From the NCBI GenBank assembly GCA_041392855.1, contig JAWKLD010000001.1, forward strand, positions 1,040,001 through 1,104,000: a stretch of DNA of 64,000 nucleotides. Direction: 5' to 3'. This DNA comes from Flavipsychrobacter sp. (GTDB taxonomy: Bacteria; Bacteroidota; Bacteroidia; Chitinophagales; Chitinophagaceae). Under the pieces are notes generated by a model, which did not search any database, had not been told where the DNA came from, and saw only the letters and a program-made list of their open reading frames with translations. Made by a program: the position numbers and the translations under genes. Below, piece after piece: positions 16,555 to 25,221 of this stretch (its first letter is position 1; each line of letters starts with the position of its first letter).

Positions 16555-17121
16555 TTGGAGAACAATAAAGTCATTATCATTACGGCACCATCAGGCTCCG
16601 GAAAAACAACACTCGTAAAGCGATTACTTGCTGCTTTACCTGAACTTTCATTTTCAATATCGGCATGTACTAGAGCTCCAAGAGCTGGAGAAATAGACGG
16701 GAAAGACTATTACTTTATTACTGTAGATAAGTTCAAAGAACATATTGAAAAAGAGGCATTTATTGAATGGGAAATGGTATACGAGGGCAAGTATTACGGT
16801 ACGCTAAAAATTGAGTTTGAACGCATATGGAAACGGGAGCATTACCCGCTTGTAGATATTGACGTAGTAGGCGCATTGAACGTAAAAAAGCAATACCCTG
16901 AGAATTCCCTAAGTGTCTTTATCAAAGCTCCATCAGTAGAAGAACTAAGGAAAAGATTGGAAAAAAGAGGTACTGAAACACCTGAAACACTGGAAGAAAG
17001 AGTAGGTAAAGCAGAAAAAGAACTGGACTACGCCCCTCTTTTTGATAAGATCATAGTAAACGACGACCTGGAGACAGCTACAGTGGAACTCATCAGTACT
17101 GTAAAAACTTATCTATCATAG
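16555..17121 (+). CDS. gmk: Guanylate kinase
   Basis: The 188-residue enzyme phosphorylates GMP to GDP with ATP. The P-loop is APSGSGKTT (residues 11-19), followed by FSISACTRAPRAGEIDGKDYYF, the GMP-binding region, and DIDVVGALNVKK. It begins at a TTG codon (position 16555); no ATG is present upstream in a suitable place. A CNNM/CorC gene follows after 61 bases. Confidence 0.96.
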   Translation: MENNKVIIITAPSGSGKTTLVKRLLAALPELSFSISACTRAPRAGEIDGKDYYFITVDKFKEHIEKEAFIEWEMVYEGKYYGTLKIEFERIWKREHYPLVDIDVVGALNVKKQYPENSLSVFIKAPSVEELRKRLEKRGTETPETLEERVGKAEKELDYAPLFDKIIVNDDLETATVELISTVKTYLS

Positions 17122-17182
17122 CTTTATATAATAACTTAGTTTTTACGCAGGCAATTAGTCTATTTATTATCTTTGGTTACAC

Positions 17183-18457
17183 ATGGATCACGAACTCTTA
17201 CAGCTCATATTATACATACTAGGTTGTTTATTGCTTATTGGTTTCTTTGCCGGAACAGAAATCGCATTTATCTCTGCCAATAAACTAAACATAGAGCTAA
17301 AGAAAAAGCAAGGCACATTAACAGGAAAGATACTCTCCCGCTTTGTTGAAAACCCTGCCGAATATATTGGTACCAGTCTGGTAGGTGTCAATGTGATGCT
17401 GGTGATATATGGTCTTTTAATGACCCGACTAACACAGCCTTATTTAGAGATACTCCCTGCACCATTCAACAGTGAGTATATACATCTATTGCTCGACACT
17501 ATATTTGCTACCATAGTAGTATTATTACTGGCCGAGTTCCTTCCCAAAGCAATATTTAGATCAAAGGCAGAACAGGCATTGAATATATTCAGCTTGCCTA
17601 TGCAGCTGATGTATGTTATCCTCTACCCTGTTGCTAAGATATTTGTAGCCTTATCCGAGTTTATATTAAAGTATCTCTTTAATGTAAGGATGAAGGACAA
17701 CAAAACGGTGTTCAATCGTGTAGACCTCGAAGTTTTTATAAAACAGACCATGCATGGGCATGAGAATGACTCTAACGAGCTCAATACAGAGCTTTTTGAA
17801 AATGCCCTCTATCTGGTTAATGTAAAGATCAGAAAATGTATGGTGCCTAGAAATGAGGTGGAGGCCATAGAACTACAAACCTCTATTGCTGATGTAAGGG
17901 CAAAATTTATAAAAACTAAGCTTTCTAAGATCATTGTCTACGATCAAACCATTGATAATATAATCGGTTATGTACACCATTTGGACTTGAACAGAAGACC
18001 TAAGTACATAAAAGAAGTACTGCATAAGATAAGTGCCGTTCCCGAGACCATGAGTGCCGTTGACCTTATGAACAACTTTACCAAAGAGCGCAAAAGCATA
18101 GCTTGGGTGGTAGACGAGTTTGGAGGTACTGCAGGTATAGTAACCATGGAGGACGTATTAGAAGAGATATTTGGAGATATTAACGACGAATTTGACGAGG
18201 AGGAATATGTAGAAAAGCAAATATCTGAGAATGAATATATCCTATCAGGACGTTTGGAATTAGACTACCTGAACGAAAAGTACAATTTCAACTTCCCTAC
18301 GGACGACTCTGAAACATTATCCGGATATATCATCTCTAATCATGAAACAATACCGGAACAGAAAGAACGCATTATCATTAACCATCACGAGTTTGATGTG
18401 CTATTAGTAAGTGATACGAGAATAGAAACCGTAAAGCTGAAAGTATTAAAACAATAA
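17183..18457 (+). CDS. CNNM/CorC (hemolysin) family membrane protein
   Basis: The 424-residue protein has a DUF21/CNNM transmembrane domain (residues about 1-190, with FFAGTEIAFISANK), a pair of CBS domains (about 205-330, starting around KIRKCMVPRNEVEAI), and a CorC_HlyC domain (about 345-424, FGDINDEFDEEEY). Such proteins handle divalent cations, usually magnesium or cobalt, and the family contains the gliding protein GldE. I cannot tell GldE from a general CorC homologue here because gldD is not adjacent. Confidence 0.9.
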   Translation: MDHELLQLILYILGCLLLIGFFAGTEIAFISANKLNIELKKKQGTLTGKILSRFVENPAEYIGTSLVGVNVMLVIYGLLMTRLTQPYLEILPAPFNSEYIHLLLDTIFATIVVLLLAEFLPKAIFRSKAEQALNIFSLPMQLMYVILYPVAKIFVALSEFILKYLFNVRMKDNKTVFNRVDLEVFIKQTMHGHENDSNELNTELFENALYLVNVKIRKCMVPRNEVEAIELQTSIADVRAKFIKTKLSKIIVYDQTIDNIIGYVHHLDLNRRPKYIKEVLHKISAVPETMSAVDLMNNFTKERKSIAWVVDEFGGTAGIVTMEDVLEEIFGDINDEFDEEEYVEKQISENEYILSGRLELDYLNEKYNFNFPTDDSETLSGYIISNHETIPEQKERIIINHHEFDVLLVSDTRIETVKLKVLKQ

Positions 18458-18476
18458 CCTTTTTAAAATATTCAAT

Positions 18477-19004
18477 ATGGCTATACAAAGACCATTCAAC
18501 CTTAATAAGTGGATAGAAGATAACCGTCATTTACTAAAACCACCTGTGGGCAACCAATGTGTGTACAAAGAGGCAGGAGATTTTATCGTTATGGTAGTTG
18601 GCGGACCAAATAGCCGTAAAGATTTTCACTACAACGAGAGTGAGGAGCTTTTTTATCAGCTGGAAGGAGATATAACTGTACGTATAGTAGAAGACGGCAA
18701 GATCGTAGACATTCCTATCAAGGCAGGAGAAATGTTCTTATTACCACCTAAAGTACCACATTCACCTCAACGTGGAGAGAACTCTGTAGGACTTGTAATA
18801 GAAAAAGTAAGAGATGAAAAAGACACAGATGGCTTTTTGTGGTTCTGTGAATCTTGCAACGAGAAGCTATATGATGAATACTTTCACCTAACAGACATCG
18901 TAACACAACTACCACCTGTTATGGAGCGCTTTTACAAAAGTGAGGATAAGAGGAAATGTTCTCGCTGTGGCAGCGTCATGGAAGCACCTACACCAAAATC
19001 ATAA
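18477..19004 (+). CDS. nbaC: 3-hydroxyanthranilate 3,4-dioxygenase
   Basis: The 175-residue cupin opens the ring of 3-hydroxyanthranilate to give the precursor of quinolinate. Ligands for the catalytic iron are H51, E57 and H95 (KDFHYNESEE and PPKVPHSP). The extra rubredoxin-like metal site is C124-x-x-C127 and C161-x-x-C164. The gene follows the CorC gene by only 19 bases, and a terminator lies 22 bases downstream. Other kynurenine-pathway genes are not in the window. Confidence 0.94.
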   Translation: MAIQRPFNLNKWIEDNRHLLKPPVGNQCVYKEAGDFIVMVVGGPNSRKDFHYNESEELFYQLEGDITVRIVEDGKIVDIPIKAGEMFLLPPKVPHSPQRGENSVGLVIEKVRDEKDTDGFLWFCESCNEKLYDEYFHLTDIVTQLPPVMERFYKSEDKRKCSRCGSVMEAPTPKS

Positions 19005-19025
19005 TATTAATACAAACATATATTT

Positions 19026-19047
19026 AGCCTGCATTTGCAGGCTTTTT
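19026..19047 (+). terminator. Terminator after nbaC
   Basis: Perfect 8-bp stem AGCCTGCA / TGCAGGCT with a 2-base loop and a TTTTT tail. Confidence 0.8.
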
Positions 19048-19072
19048 ACTTAGAAATATCAGCACAAAGAAT

Positions 19073-19080
19073 TAGATTTG
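19073..19080 (+). promoter_or_regulatory. -7 box (TAGATTTG) for the His-rich protein
   Basis: Exact TAnnTTTG, 23 bases before the ATG at 19104. It makes the in-frame ATG at 19035 an unlikely start. Confidence 0.5.
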
Positions 19081-19103
19081 CGCTATTATTCAAACACATT
19101 AAT

Positions 19104-19373
19104 ATGTCACACGATACTAAAAAAACTAACGATTCAAGAACCCCGTCTACTTCATCAATAGCTTTTGCAGCATTAATCTTTTTCCTTTTCATAGCTATGG
19201 TTAATTTTGTTAATGTGATGAGTCATGACGAAGGTGGGCATGGTGAAGAAGCACACGCTACTGAGCATGCTGCTCCTGCACATCATGGAGAAGAAGCGCA
19301 TCACGAAGCTACAGAGGAGCACCATGGTGAAGAACATCATGAAGAAGCTAGCCACGAAGAGCACGCACACTAG
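19104..19373 (+). CDS. Small membrane protein with a histidine-rich tail, 89 aa
   Basis: I start it at the ATG at 19104 (MSHDTKKTNDSR) rather than at 19035 because the promoter lies between. One transmembrane helix (about residues 16-38, FAALIFFLFIAMVNFVNVM) is followed by a tail of about 50 residues in which I count 15 His and many Glu, as repeats of HHGEEAH or EEHH. The tail probably binds transition metals such as zinc, nickel or copper. The helix has a basic N-side and a tail on the other side, so the tail is likely extracytoplasmic. No family recognised. Confidence 0.8.
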   Translation: MSHDTKKTNDSRTPSTSSIAFAALIFFLFIAMVNFVNVMSHDEGGHGEEAHATEHAAPAHHGEEAHHEATEEHHGEEHHEEASHEEHAH

Positions 19374-19392
19374 TAATAGCCTACGATAAAAC

Positions 19393-19398
19393 GGGAGG
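19393..19398 (+). promoter_or_regulatory. Shine-Dalgarno site GGGAGG for hldD
   Basis: GGGAGG ends 6 bases before the ATG at 19405. Such sites are rare in this window, and this one decides the ATG over the TTG at 19402. Confidence 0.6.
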
Positions 19399-19404
19399 AA
19401 TTTG

Positions 19405-20385
19405 ATGCAGAAAGAAGATACAATTGTAGTAACTGGAGCTGCCGGCTTTATCGGTAGTGTCTTAACAGGCATTTTAAACCAAAAAGGCTTTGAGCAACTT
19501 ATATTGGTAGATGATTTTACCAAAGAAGGTAAAGCGCAAAATCTATCAGATAAAAACTATCTGCAAAAAATAGACAGAGCAGAATTTCCTAATTGGCTTG
19601 CTGAACATCATAACGAGATTCAGTACATTTTCCACCTTGGTGCCAGAACAGACACTACAGAGATGGACTACGCAGTCCATAAAGAGCTCAACCTAGACTA
19701 CACCATTAAACTGTGGGAGTTGTGTAGCCAACACAATATACCATTAGTATATGCCTCATCTGCGGCTACTTATGGTGGTGGTGAGCATGGCTATAAAGAC
19801 GATCATAACATCGTCGACCAACTGGCTCCCCTCAATGCCTATGGCATATCTAAGAATGAGTTTGACAAGTGGGCATTACAGCAAAACAACACACCACCCT
19901 TCTGGGCAGGACTGAAATTCTTTAATGTTTATGGCCCTAATGAATATCATAAGAAGCGTATGGCCTCTGTGATCTTTCATGCCTACCATCAGATAAAAGA
20001 AAAAGGTACTGTTAAACTATTTCGCTCTCACCACCCTGACTATAAGGACGGAGAGCAAATAAGAGATTTTGTATATGTACTCGATGTGGTAAATGTGTGC
20101 CTGTGGCTAATGGAGCACCAGCCAGAAAGTGGCTTATACAATTTAGGTACAGGTGAAGCGCGAACATTCAACGACTTGGTAAGAGCTATTTTTAAAGCCT
20201 TATCCCTACCAGAACATATTGACTATGTAGATACCCCTGAAGACATAAGAGATAAATATCAGTATTTCACAGAAGCTGATATGAGTAAGCTATTGAGTAA
20301 AGGGTACGATCAAAAGTTTTATTCTTTAGAAGATGGTGTGGCAGACTATGTACACCACTACTTAGATAAAGATGCTTATATTTAA
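19405..20385 (+). CDS. hldD: ADP-L-glycero-D-manno-heptose 6-epimerase
   Basis: The 326-residue SDR enzyme epimerises ADP-D-glycero-manno-heptose to the L form used in lipopolysaccharide core. The Rossmann motif is GAAGFIGS near the N-terminus; the catalytic Tyr-x-x-x-Lys is Y-GIS-K in NAYGISKNEF. The family motif FFNVYGPNEYHKKRMASV is present. The gene has a rare good Shine-Dalgarno site. It follows the His-rich protein by 31 bases and may be cotranscribed. Confidence 0.94.
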   Translation: MQKEDTIVVTGAAGFIGSVLTGILNQKGFEQLILVDDFTKEGKAQNLSDKNYLQKIDRAEFPNWLAEHHNEIQYIFHLGARTDTTEMDYAVHKELNLDYTIKLWELCSQHNIPLVYASSAATYGGGEHGYKDDHNIVDQLAPLNAYGISKNEFDKWALQQNNTPPFWAGLKFFNVYGPNEYHKKRMASVIFHAYHQIKEKGTVKLFRSHHPDYKDGEQIRDFVYVLDVVNVCLWLMEHQPESGLYNLGTGEARTFNDLVRAIFKALSLPEHIDYVDTPEDIRDKYQYFTEADMSKLLSKGYDQKFYSLEDGVADYVHHYLDKDAYI

Positions 20386-20398
20386 TAAAATCATACTT

Positions 20399-20908
20399 AT
20401 GAAAAAGACAATCTTAGCATTTGCTATGGCAACGGCTTTAGTCGTTTCACTACAATCTTGCGGCAGCAATGAAGCTACCGAAGAAACTACAGAAACTGTA
20501 GAAGAAGCTACACCGGAATTCACCGCCTACGGAGATGAGTTTGATGCAAGCACTCCTATATCAATAGCAGACTTTACTACTTCTATGCAAGAAAAAGAAA
20601 GCATGGAAGGCTTGGTTATAGAAGCAAATATCTCTGAAGTATGCCAAGAAGAAGGTTGCTGGATGAGAGTAAAGAACGAAGGTGGAGACGATATCTTTGT
20701 TACATTCAACGACCACCAGTTTGTAATACCAAAAGACCTAATGAACAACAGAGTTATTATCTATGGTACTGGCATGAAGAAAACTGTTTCTGTGGCTGAC
20801 CTACAACACTATGCTGCTGATGCAGGTGCTACCGCTAAAGAAATAGCGGCTATTACAGAGCCTAAAGATGAAATACAGATCAATGCAACAGGCCTATTAG
20901 TGTACTAA
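20399..20908 (+). CDS. DUF4920 lipoprotein
   Basis: I chose the ATG at 20399 (169 residues, MKKTILAFAMATALVVSLQSC); the ATG nine residues upstream lies in the tail of hldD. The lipobox is SLQSC. The mature part begins with an acidic linker (SNEATEETTETVEEATPE) then a domain with EVCQEEGCWMRV and a VTFNDHQFVIPKDL segment, the mark of the DUF4920 family. The paired Cys could bind a metal or form a disulphide. The function is unknown. Confidence 0.88.
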   Translation: MKKTILAFAMATALVVSLQSCGSNEATEETTETVEEATPEFTAYGDEFDASTPISIADFTTSMQEKESMEGLVIEANISEVCQEEGCWMRVKNEGGDDIFVTFNDHQFVIPKDLMNNRVIIYGTGMKKTVSVADLQHYAADAGATAKEIAAITEPKDEIQINATGLLVY

Positions 20909-20933
20909 TAACGGCTCAAAACTTATATTTATA

Positions 20934-20970
20934 ATAAAGCCCGCTCTATGTAGCGGGCTTTATCTTTTTC
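20934..20970. terminator. Bidirectional terminator between DUF4920 and TonB receptor genes
   Basis: Perfect 12-bp stem ATAAAGCCCGCT / AGCGGGCTTTAT with a 6-base loop. T-rich sequence follows on both strands and it lies directly after both convergent genes. Confidence 0.85.
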
Positions 20971-23342
20971 TAGAAAGTATATCTTACCATTGGCACAGGG
21001 AAAAATCCTTGCTGGTAATTACTGTAAATACTGTTCCTTCTTGGATCAAAGCCCTGACTAAAGATGTTCTTATTGTTTGTTACGTTTTGTAGATCTATTG
21101 ATGCTTCAAGTGTGCTTTTCTTATATTCTTTTCTATAGCTCAGCTTGAAGTCTACCCTAAAGTAGTTATTCTGTTTTTCAGAAAAAGCATTAGCTCTATC
21201 AAAAACAGCATCGCCTACAGCTTGCGATCTTTGTAGATCAATTGGAGTAAAATATCTACCACCTACTGTTGCCACTTTTAGGTTCAATGAAAGTATATTA
21301 TTTCCTTTCTTACCCAATTTGAACTCTTTACCTCCCAATACATTTAGTACATATCCTGTATTGAAAGCAGTATTTCTTTCTACACCATCACCACCTTTGT
21401 ATTTGCTATCAAAAAGAGAGCCTGTAACTAGAAAGTAATAATTATTGCTGAAGAACTTCTCAACAGTCATTTCAACACCATAGTTAGTTCCTGTTCCATT
21501 ATTTACCAGACTATCTTCATCATCAGGAATAAAGCTAGAGCCACTATTCAGAGCAGAATAAGAAGAAGCACGTTGTTCAACAGGAACGTTAGATAAGGAT
21601 TGATAGTAAGCCTCTAATTTAAAGCGCATTTTGGGTGCAAAGTTCCAATCATATGTTGCTACAAACTGATTACTTCTTGTAAAGTCTAAGTTTTTATTGG
21701 TTAGCTGTACTCCCGTTGTTGTAGCTGTTTGCACATAATAGGTGTATATACTCTGCATCTGATGATTGAGTCCGTAACCAAGCCCTACCCTATGCTTATT
21801 GTTTAGTTTATAACTTAAATTAACTCTTGGCTCTACAGCAACTGAATTATTCATGAACAAATATTGACCATGCAAACCACTAACTAATGACAACTGTTCA
21901 TTAAACCGATGTTTCCACTGTAAGTATACCTGACCTAAACCTAAGCTACCGTCCTGGTCAACTATAGTTCTATTGATGATGCCATTATATACCACTTTAT
22001 TATACAGGTCGAAAATAGTGTGGTCGTAATAGATACCTCCCTTCAAGCTATTCTTTGCATTGATCTTGTGAGAAAGCCCTAAAACTGCAGATAGCTTCTT
22101 TGTTTTTAAATTCCCTTCTGCTTTAGGCAAAACAATATTCCTGTCTACATAACTAATAGAATCATTGGTAAATTCTTCTGATGTTGTACTGTAACCCAAA
22201 GTTAGTTTTGCTGTCGTCTTACTAGAGATATTATGCTCATAAGCCAAGCCTGTTATTGTGGTAGAATAAGTCGTTCTTACATCAGAATAGGCACTACCAT
22301 ATAAGTTGGTCTCGCTGGTATCTACTTCGTTACCTAGAAGATCAATTTTACTAAGGCCTGCAATACCAAAAAAGCTAAGCTTACCTTTTTTACCTACTCC
22401 TGTACTTACCTTATAGTTCACATCTTGATAGATAGGTAGTGCTGCACCTGTACCAAAATTAATACCCAGTGCCTGAAACACACCTAAGGTAGAATACCTG
22501 TAGTTCAATAGAAAAGAGGAACGTGATTTTTTACTTATAGGCCCCTCAGCTCCAAGCTCAAAACCATTAAAACCCACCTGACCCATAAACTCATGATTAT
22601 CTCTATTTCCATTCCTCATCCTCAAGTCGAAGACACCAGCCAAAGCATTACCATATTGTGCCGGGTAAGCACTAGTCAAGAAGTCGGACTTGGCAAGGTT
22701 ATTATTGTTCAGCATGCTAACAGGCCCACCTGTGCTATTTAAAGAACCAAAGTGATTGGGGTTTGGGATGTTCAAGCCTTCTAATTGCCATAGCATACCA
22801 TTAGGTGAGTTTCCTCTTACCACGATATCATTTCTACTATCGTTACCAGATACTACCCCAGCAAAATTTGCCGCCATACGCGAGGGGTCGCCTATAGCGC
22901 CTGCATACTTTTTAGTGTCTCCAATATTGAAGGAACGTGAACTAACCATGGCCATATCATTGTTAGTACGATCAGGGTCGTTGGAACGATTATAAACAAC
23001 GGTCACTTCATCCAATTTCTTTACTGACTCGATAAGTGTGATATTCAGCCCCACTTCTTTACCCGCTGTAACGATGATATCAGGTATTACTCTTGTTTCA
23101 TAGCCAGTATAAGATACTTGAACAGCCTGTCGCCCTATTGGCACACCTACAAGCCTGAAATTACCGTATTCGTCAGTTACAGTTCCTAGAGATGAATTGT
23201 TCGCTAAAACAATTGTAGCACCGATCAAGGGGCTCTGAGAAGCATCGTCAGTAATAGTGCCAAAAATAGTTTGTGTTTGGCTTTGAGCAATCACTTGTGT
23301 AGCCAACAGTAAGGATAAGATGGCTAACCCAATTTTTTTCAT
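20970..23342 (-). CDS. TonB-dependent outer-membrane receptor with carboxypeptidase regulatory-like domain
   Basis: I start at the ATG at 23342 (790 residues, signal peptide MKKIGLAILSLLLATQVIAQ). The N-terminal carboxypeptidase-regulatory-like domain (residues about 24-100, GTITDDASQSPLIGATI) precedes a TonB plug (about 115-220) and a beta-barrel ending in GFFPVPMVRYTF. It belongs to the SusC/RagA or general TonB group; the ligand is unknown. No SusD gene is adjacent. It follows a Crp/Fnr regulator on the same strand, and the 86-base gap holds FNR-like operator boxes, so that regulator may control it. Confidence 0.93.
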   Translation of the reverse strand: MKKIGLAILSLLLATQVIAQSQTQTIFGTITDDASQSPLIGATIVLANNSSLGTVTDEYGNFRLVGVPIGRQAVQVSYTGYETRVIPDIIVTAGKEVGLNITLIESVKKLDEVTVVYNRSNDPDRTNNDMAMVSSRSFNIGDTKKYAGAIGDPSRMAANFAGVVSGNDSRNDIVVRGNSPNGMLWQLEGLNIPNPNHFGSLNSTGGPVSMLNNNNLAKSDFLTSAYPAQYGNALAGVFDLRMRNGNRDNHEFMGQVGFNGFELGAEGPISKKSRSSFLLNYRYSTLGVFQALGINFGTGAALPIYQDVNYKVSTGVGKKGKLSFFGIAGLSKIDLLGNEVDTSETNLYGSAYSDVRTTYSTTITGLAYEHNISSKTTAKLTLGYSTTSEEFTNDSISYVDRNIVLPKAEGNLKTKKLSAVLGLSHKINAKNSLKGGIYYDHTIFDLYNKVVYNGIINRTIVDQDGSLGLGQVYLQWKHRFNEQLSLVSGLHGQYLFMNNSVAVEPRVNLSYKLNNKHRVGLGYGLNHQMQSIYTYYVQTATTTGVQLTNKNLDFTRSNQFVATYDWNFAPKMRFKLEAYYQSLSNVPVEQRASSYSALNSGSSFIPDDEDSLVNNGTGTNYGVEMTVEKFFSNNYYFLVTGSLFDSKYKGGDGVERNTAFNTGYVLNVLGGKEFKLGKKGNNILSLNLKVATVGGRYFTPIDLQRSQAVGDAVFDRANAFSEKQNNYFRVDFKLSYRKEYKKSTLEASIDLQNVTNNKNIFSQGFDPRRNSIYSNYQQGFFPVPMVRYTF

Positions 23343-23359
23343 GAGTACTAGTTTAATAC

Positions 23360-23377
23360 AGTTGCAAATTTGCAACT
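23360..23377 (-). promoter_or_regulatory. 18-bp perfect palindrome at the TonB receptor promoter
   Basis: AGTTGCAAATTTGCAACT is self-complementary and lies 17 bases upstream of the receptor start. Its centre contains a CAAATTTG that is one base from the TAnnTTTG -7 box, so a protein bound there would block transcription. Confidence 0.5.
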
Positions 23378-23394
23378 ATGCCTGAACTTAAAAA

Positions 23395-23408
23395 TTGATT
23401 TAGGTCAA
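23395..23408. promoter_or_regulatory. FNR-like box TTGATTTAGGTCAA
   Basis: It fits TTGATN4ATCAA in 9 of 10 defined positions. It lies about 44 bases upstream of the predicted receptor start of transcription, near the usual class II activator position (-41.5). Confidence 0.5.
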
Positions 23409-23428
23409 TAAGTTTTCTAAAATTAAAA

Positions 23429-24049
23429 TTATTGATCCGAATCAATAAGGCTATTACTCTTCTTACTCATACGTGCACGGGTGCGGCTTAGCGCTTCAGG
23501 TGTAAGACCAAGATAAGACGCGATCATATATTGAGGGATACGTTGTATTATTGGTTCACAGTCGTCTAAAAACTTTATGTAACGAGTCTCAGGCGTATCA
23601 AACTGAAAAGAAGAATTGCGGTTGGAAAGAAAAATAAACAAGTCCTCTGCTATCAACCTACCTATTTTCTCACATTCTGGAGAGTTACTATATAGATCTT
23701 GTAGCTCTTTATAATTAATGTCTACTACTGTGGTATCTTCCATGGTGGTAGTATACATTTTAGAAGCTGTTTGGGTCAAGAAACTTTCATATTCAGAATA
23801 GTAACAATTCTCATAAGCAAAAGCTGTAATAATCTCTTTACCATCAATAAGGTAATAACTACGCAACAAGCCACTACACACAAAAGAGACTGTGTTATAT
23901 ACCATGCCTGGCTTACAAATAGTGGTATTCTTGGTATAGGTTCTCACCACGCATTTTTCCACAAACCTTAACCATACCTCCTCTGGCAAGTCAGGTATTA
24001 ACTGTAGCAGGTATTCCTTTATTTGACTTAACGCTTGCGACTGATCCAT
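23429..24049 (-). CDS. Crp/Fnr-family transcriptional regulator
   Basis: The 206-residue protein has an N-terminal cyclic nucleotide-binding-type beta-barrel (about residues 30-125, with FVCSGLLRSYYLIDGKE) and a C-terminal winged helix-turn-helix at about 168-192. The recognition helix reads TPEALSRTRARM, and its E-x-x-S-R matches the FNR signature that binds TTGAT half-sites. The FNR iron-sulphur Cys pattern is not evident. It lies upstream of the TonB receptor gene, 86 bases away, and likely regulates it. Confidence 0.9.
   Translation of the reverse strand: MDQSQALSQIKEYLLQLIPDLPEEVWLRFVEKCVVRTYTKNTTICKPGMVYNTVSFVCSGLLRSYYLIDGKEIITAFAYENCYYSEYESFLTQTASKMYTTTMEDTTVVDINYKELQDLYSNSPECEKIGRLIAEDLFIFLSNRNSSFQFDTPETRYIKFLDDCEPIIQRIPQYMIASYLGLTPEALSRTRARMSKKSNSLIDSDQ
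23432..23445. promoter_or_regulatory. Perfect FNR-type box TTGATCCGAATCAA in the end of the regulator gene
   Basis: It matches TTGATN4ATCAA exactly and lies in the last codons of the Crp/Fnr gene, 37 bases (centre to centre) upstream of the weaker box at 23395. Confidence 0.5.
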
Positions 24050-24129
24050 AAGTATAGAATGATAATCTAAATTACAAAAGCCTTACGAATTAACATTCCT
24101 TATAAAGCTTAATCAATATATTACGACAT

Positions 24130-24870
24130 ATGCTACTTACCAAGCACATAAAAAATATAGCGGTCATACTATTTATATTTTCTGCCAATAATATCTGCGC
24201 ACAAGAAACACTGGTAAAGAATAGCTCAATAGACGATTCTTTAATTAATCAAAAAATAAAAGAGCTTAGGAATAGTATTGATGAATACGATAATGCTACG
24301 TTTGATTTTGGTAAAATAAATTATGCACCCGATAGTAGTTTCAAAATACTTACTATATATGGAGAAACTTGCGGGGCATATTGTCATAATACCTTCCAAA
24401 CCTATATATACTACAAAAAAGGAGAAAAGATTATTGAATCTGATATACAAATGCCTCACCTATCTGAGATAACAGATATAATCAAGTTTAAAAATACAGA
24501 TAGCACAACCGAATATTTAATTTTTGACAAGCGATATGTTCGTCCCAGAAGTGTAGAAACTGGTACGGAAGTTTCCTTTTCACATCTTGTATTCTTTAAA
24601 GGAGAACCAAAATTCAATGAGATCAACACATTCAATAAAGAAGGGGCATTGTTTAAAGAATTAAATGTCTACTTCTATTCATCTGAAAACATGTGTATGA
24701 CCGGAGATGAATCTGAAACACCCAAAGGTGTACCACCTACTCTATCTTATCAGCCTAAAACCATGACTATCACCTATGAACATGCACAAATAAGTGAAGA
24801 ACTTGACTATCCATGCAAGTATATTACCGGCACCTATAGATATACCAATGGTATATTTATAAACAATTAA
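24130..24870 (+). CDS. Secreted hypothetical protein, 246 aa
   Basis: A signal peptide (residues 1-24, NNICAQ) precedes a 220-residue mature protein with ETCGAYCHNTFQTYI and later SENMCMTGDESETP and LDYPCKYITG, giving four Cys that may form two disulphides. The C-terminal third has AQISEELDYP. I do not recognise a family. It is divergent from the Crp/Fnr gene, with 80 bases between. A small lipoprotein gene follows after 70 bases. Confidence 0.7.
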   Translation: MLLTKHIKNIAVILFIFSANNICAQETLVKNSSIDDSLINQKIKELRNSIDEYDNATFDFGKINYAPDSSFKILTIYGETCGAYCHNTFQTYIYYKKGEKIIESDIQMPHLSEITDIIKFKNTDSTTEYLIFDKRYVRPRSVETGTEVSFSHLVFFKGEPKFNEINTFNKEGALFKELNVYFYSSENMCMTGDESETPKGVPPTLSYQPKTMTITYEHAQISEELDYPCKYITGTYRYTNGIFINN

Positions 24871-24940
24871 TTTTCATTAATAGCTATGAGTTTTAATGAT
24901 ATATTTCTATTATTGTTGAAACATTTAACAACTGACTATT

Positions 24941-25150
24941 ATGAAAAAATCTATCCTATTCGTTGCCGCATTACTTGCTATAGGTTTCACGTCTTGCAAA
25001 AAAGACTACACTTGTGAGTGTAAAGAAACTAGCACTGGTACTATTCTTTCGTCAAGAACTATTAACAACACTAAAGCACTAGCTAAGACTGAGTGTGAAA
25101 CATCAAACGTAGTAAGTTCTTCTGTTGGTGTTTCTTGCAATATCAAATAA
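24941..25150 (+). CDS. Small Cys-containing lipoprotein, 69 aa
   Basis: The 69-residue protein has a lipoprotein signal (MKKSILFVAALLAIGFTSC, lipid Cys at residue 19) and mature KKDYTCECKETSTG with a C-E-C pair, another Cys near residue 52 and one at the end. Together these could make disulphides. Such short lipoproteins are common in Bacteroidota and lack known function. A strong bidirectional terminator follows 21 bases downstream. Confidence 0.7.
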   Translation: MKKSILFVAALLAIGFTSCKKDYTCECKETSTGTILSSRTINNTKALAKTECETSNVVSSSVGVSCNIK

Positions 25151-25171
25151 CTTATTTTTTTTAACGCATAA

Positions 25172-25201
25172 AAAAAGGAAGCTCATTTGAGCTTCCTTTT
25201 T
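25172..25201. terminator. Bidirectional terminator between small lipoprotein and fusA
   Basis: Perfect 14-bp stem AAAAAGGAAGCTCA / TGAGCTTCCTTTTT with a 2-base loop; U-runs on both strands. Confidence 0.88.
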
Positions 25202-25221
25202 GTTTATCGGTAAGATTCAGA

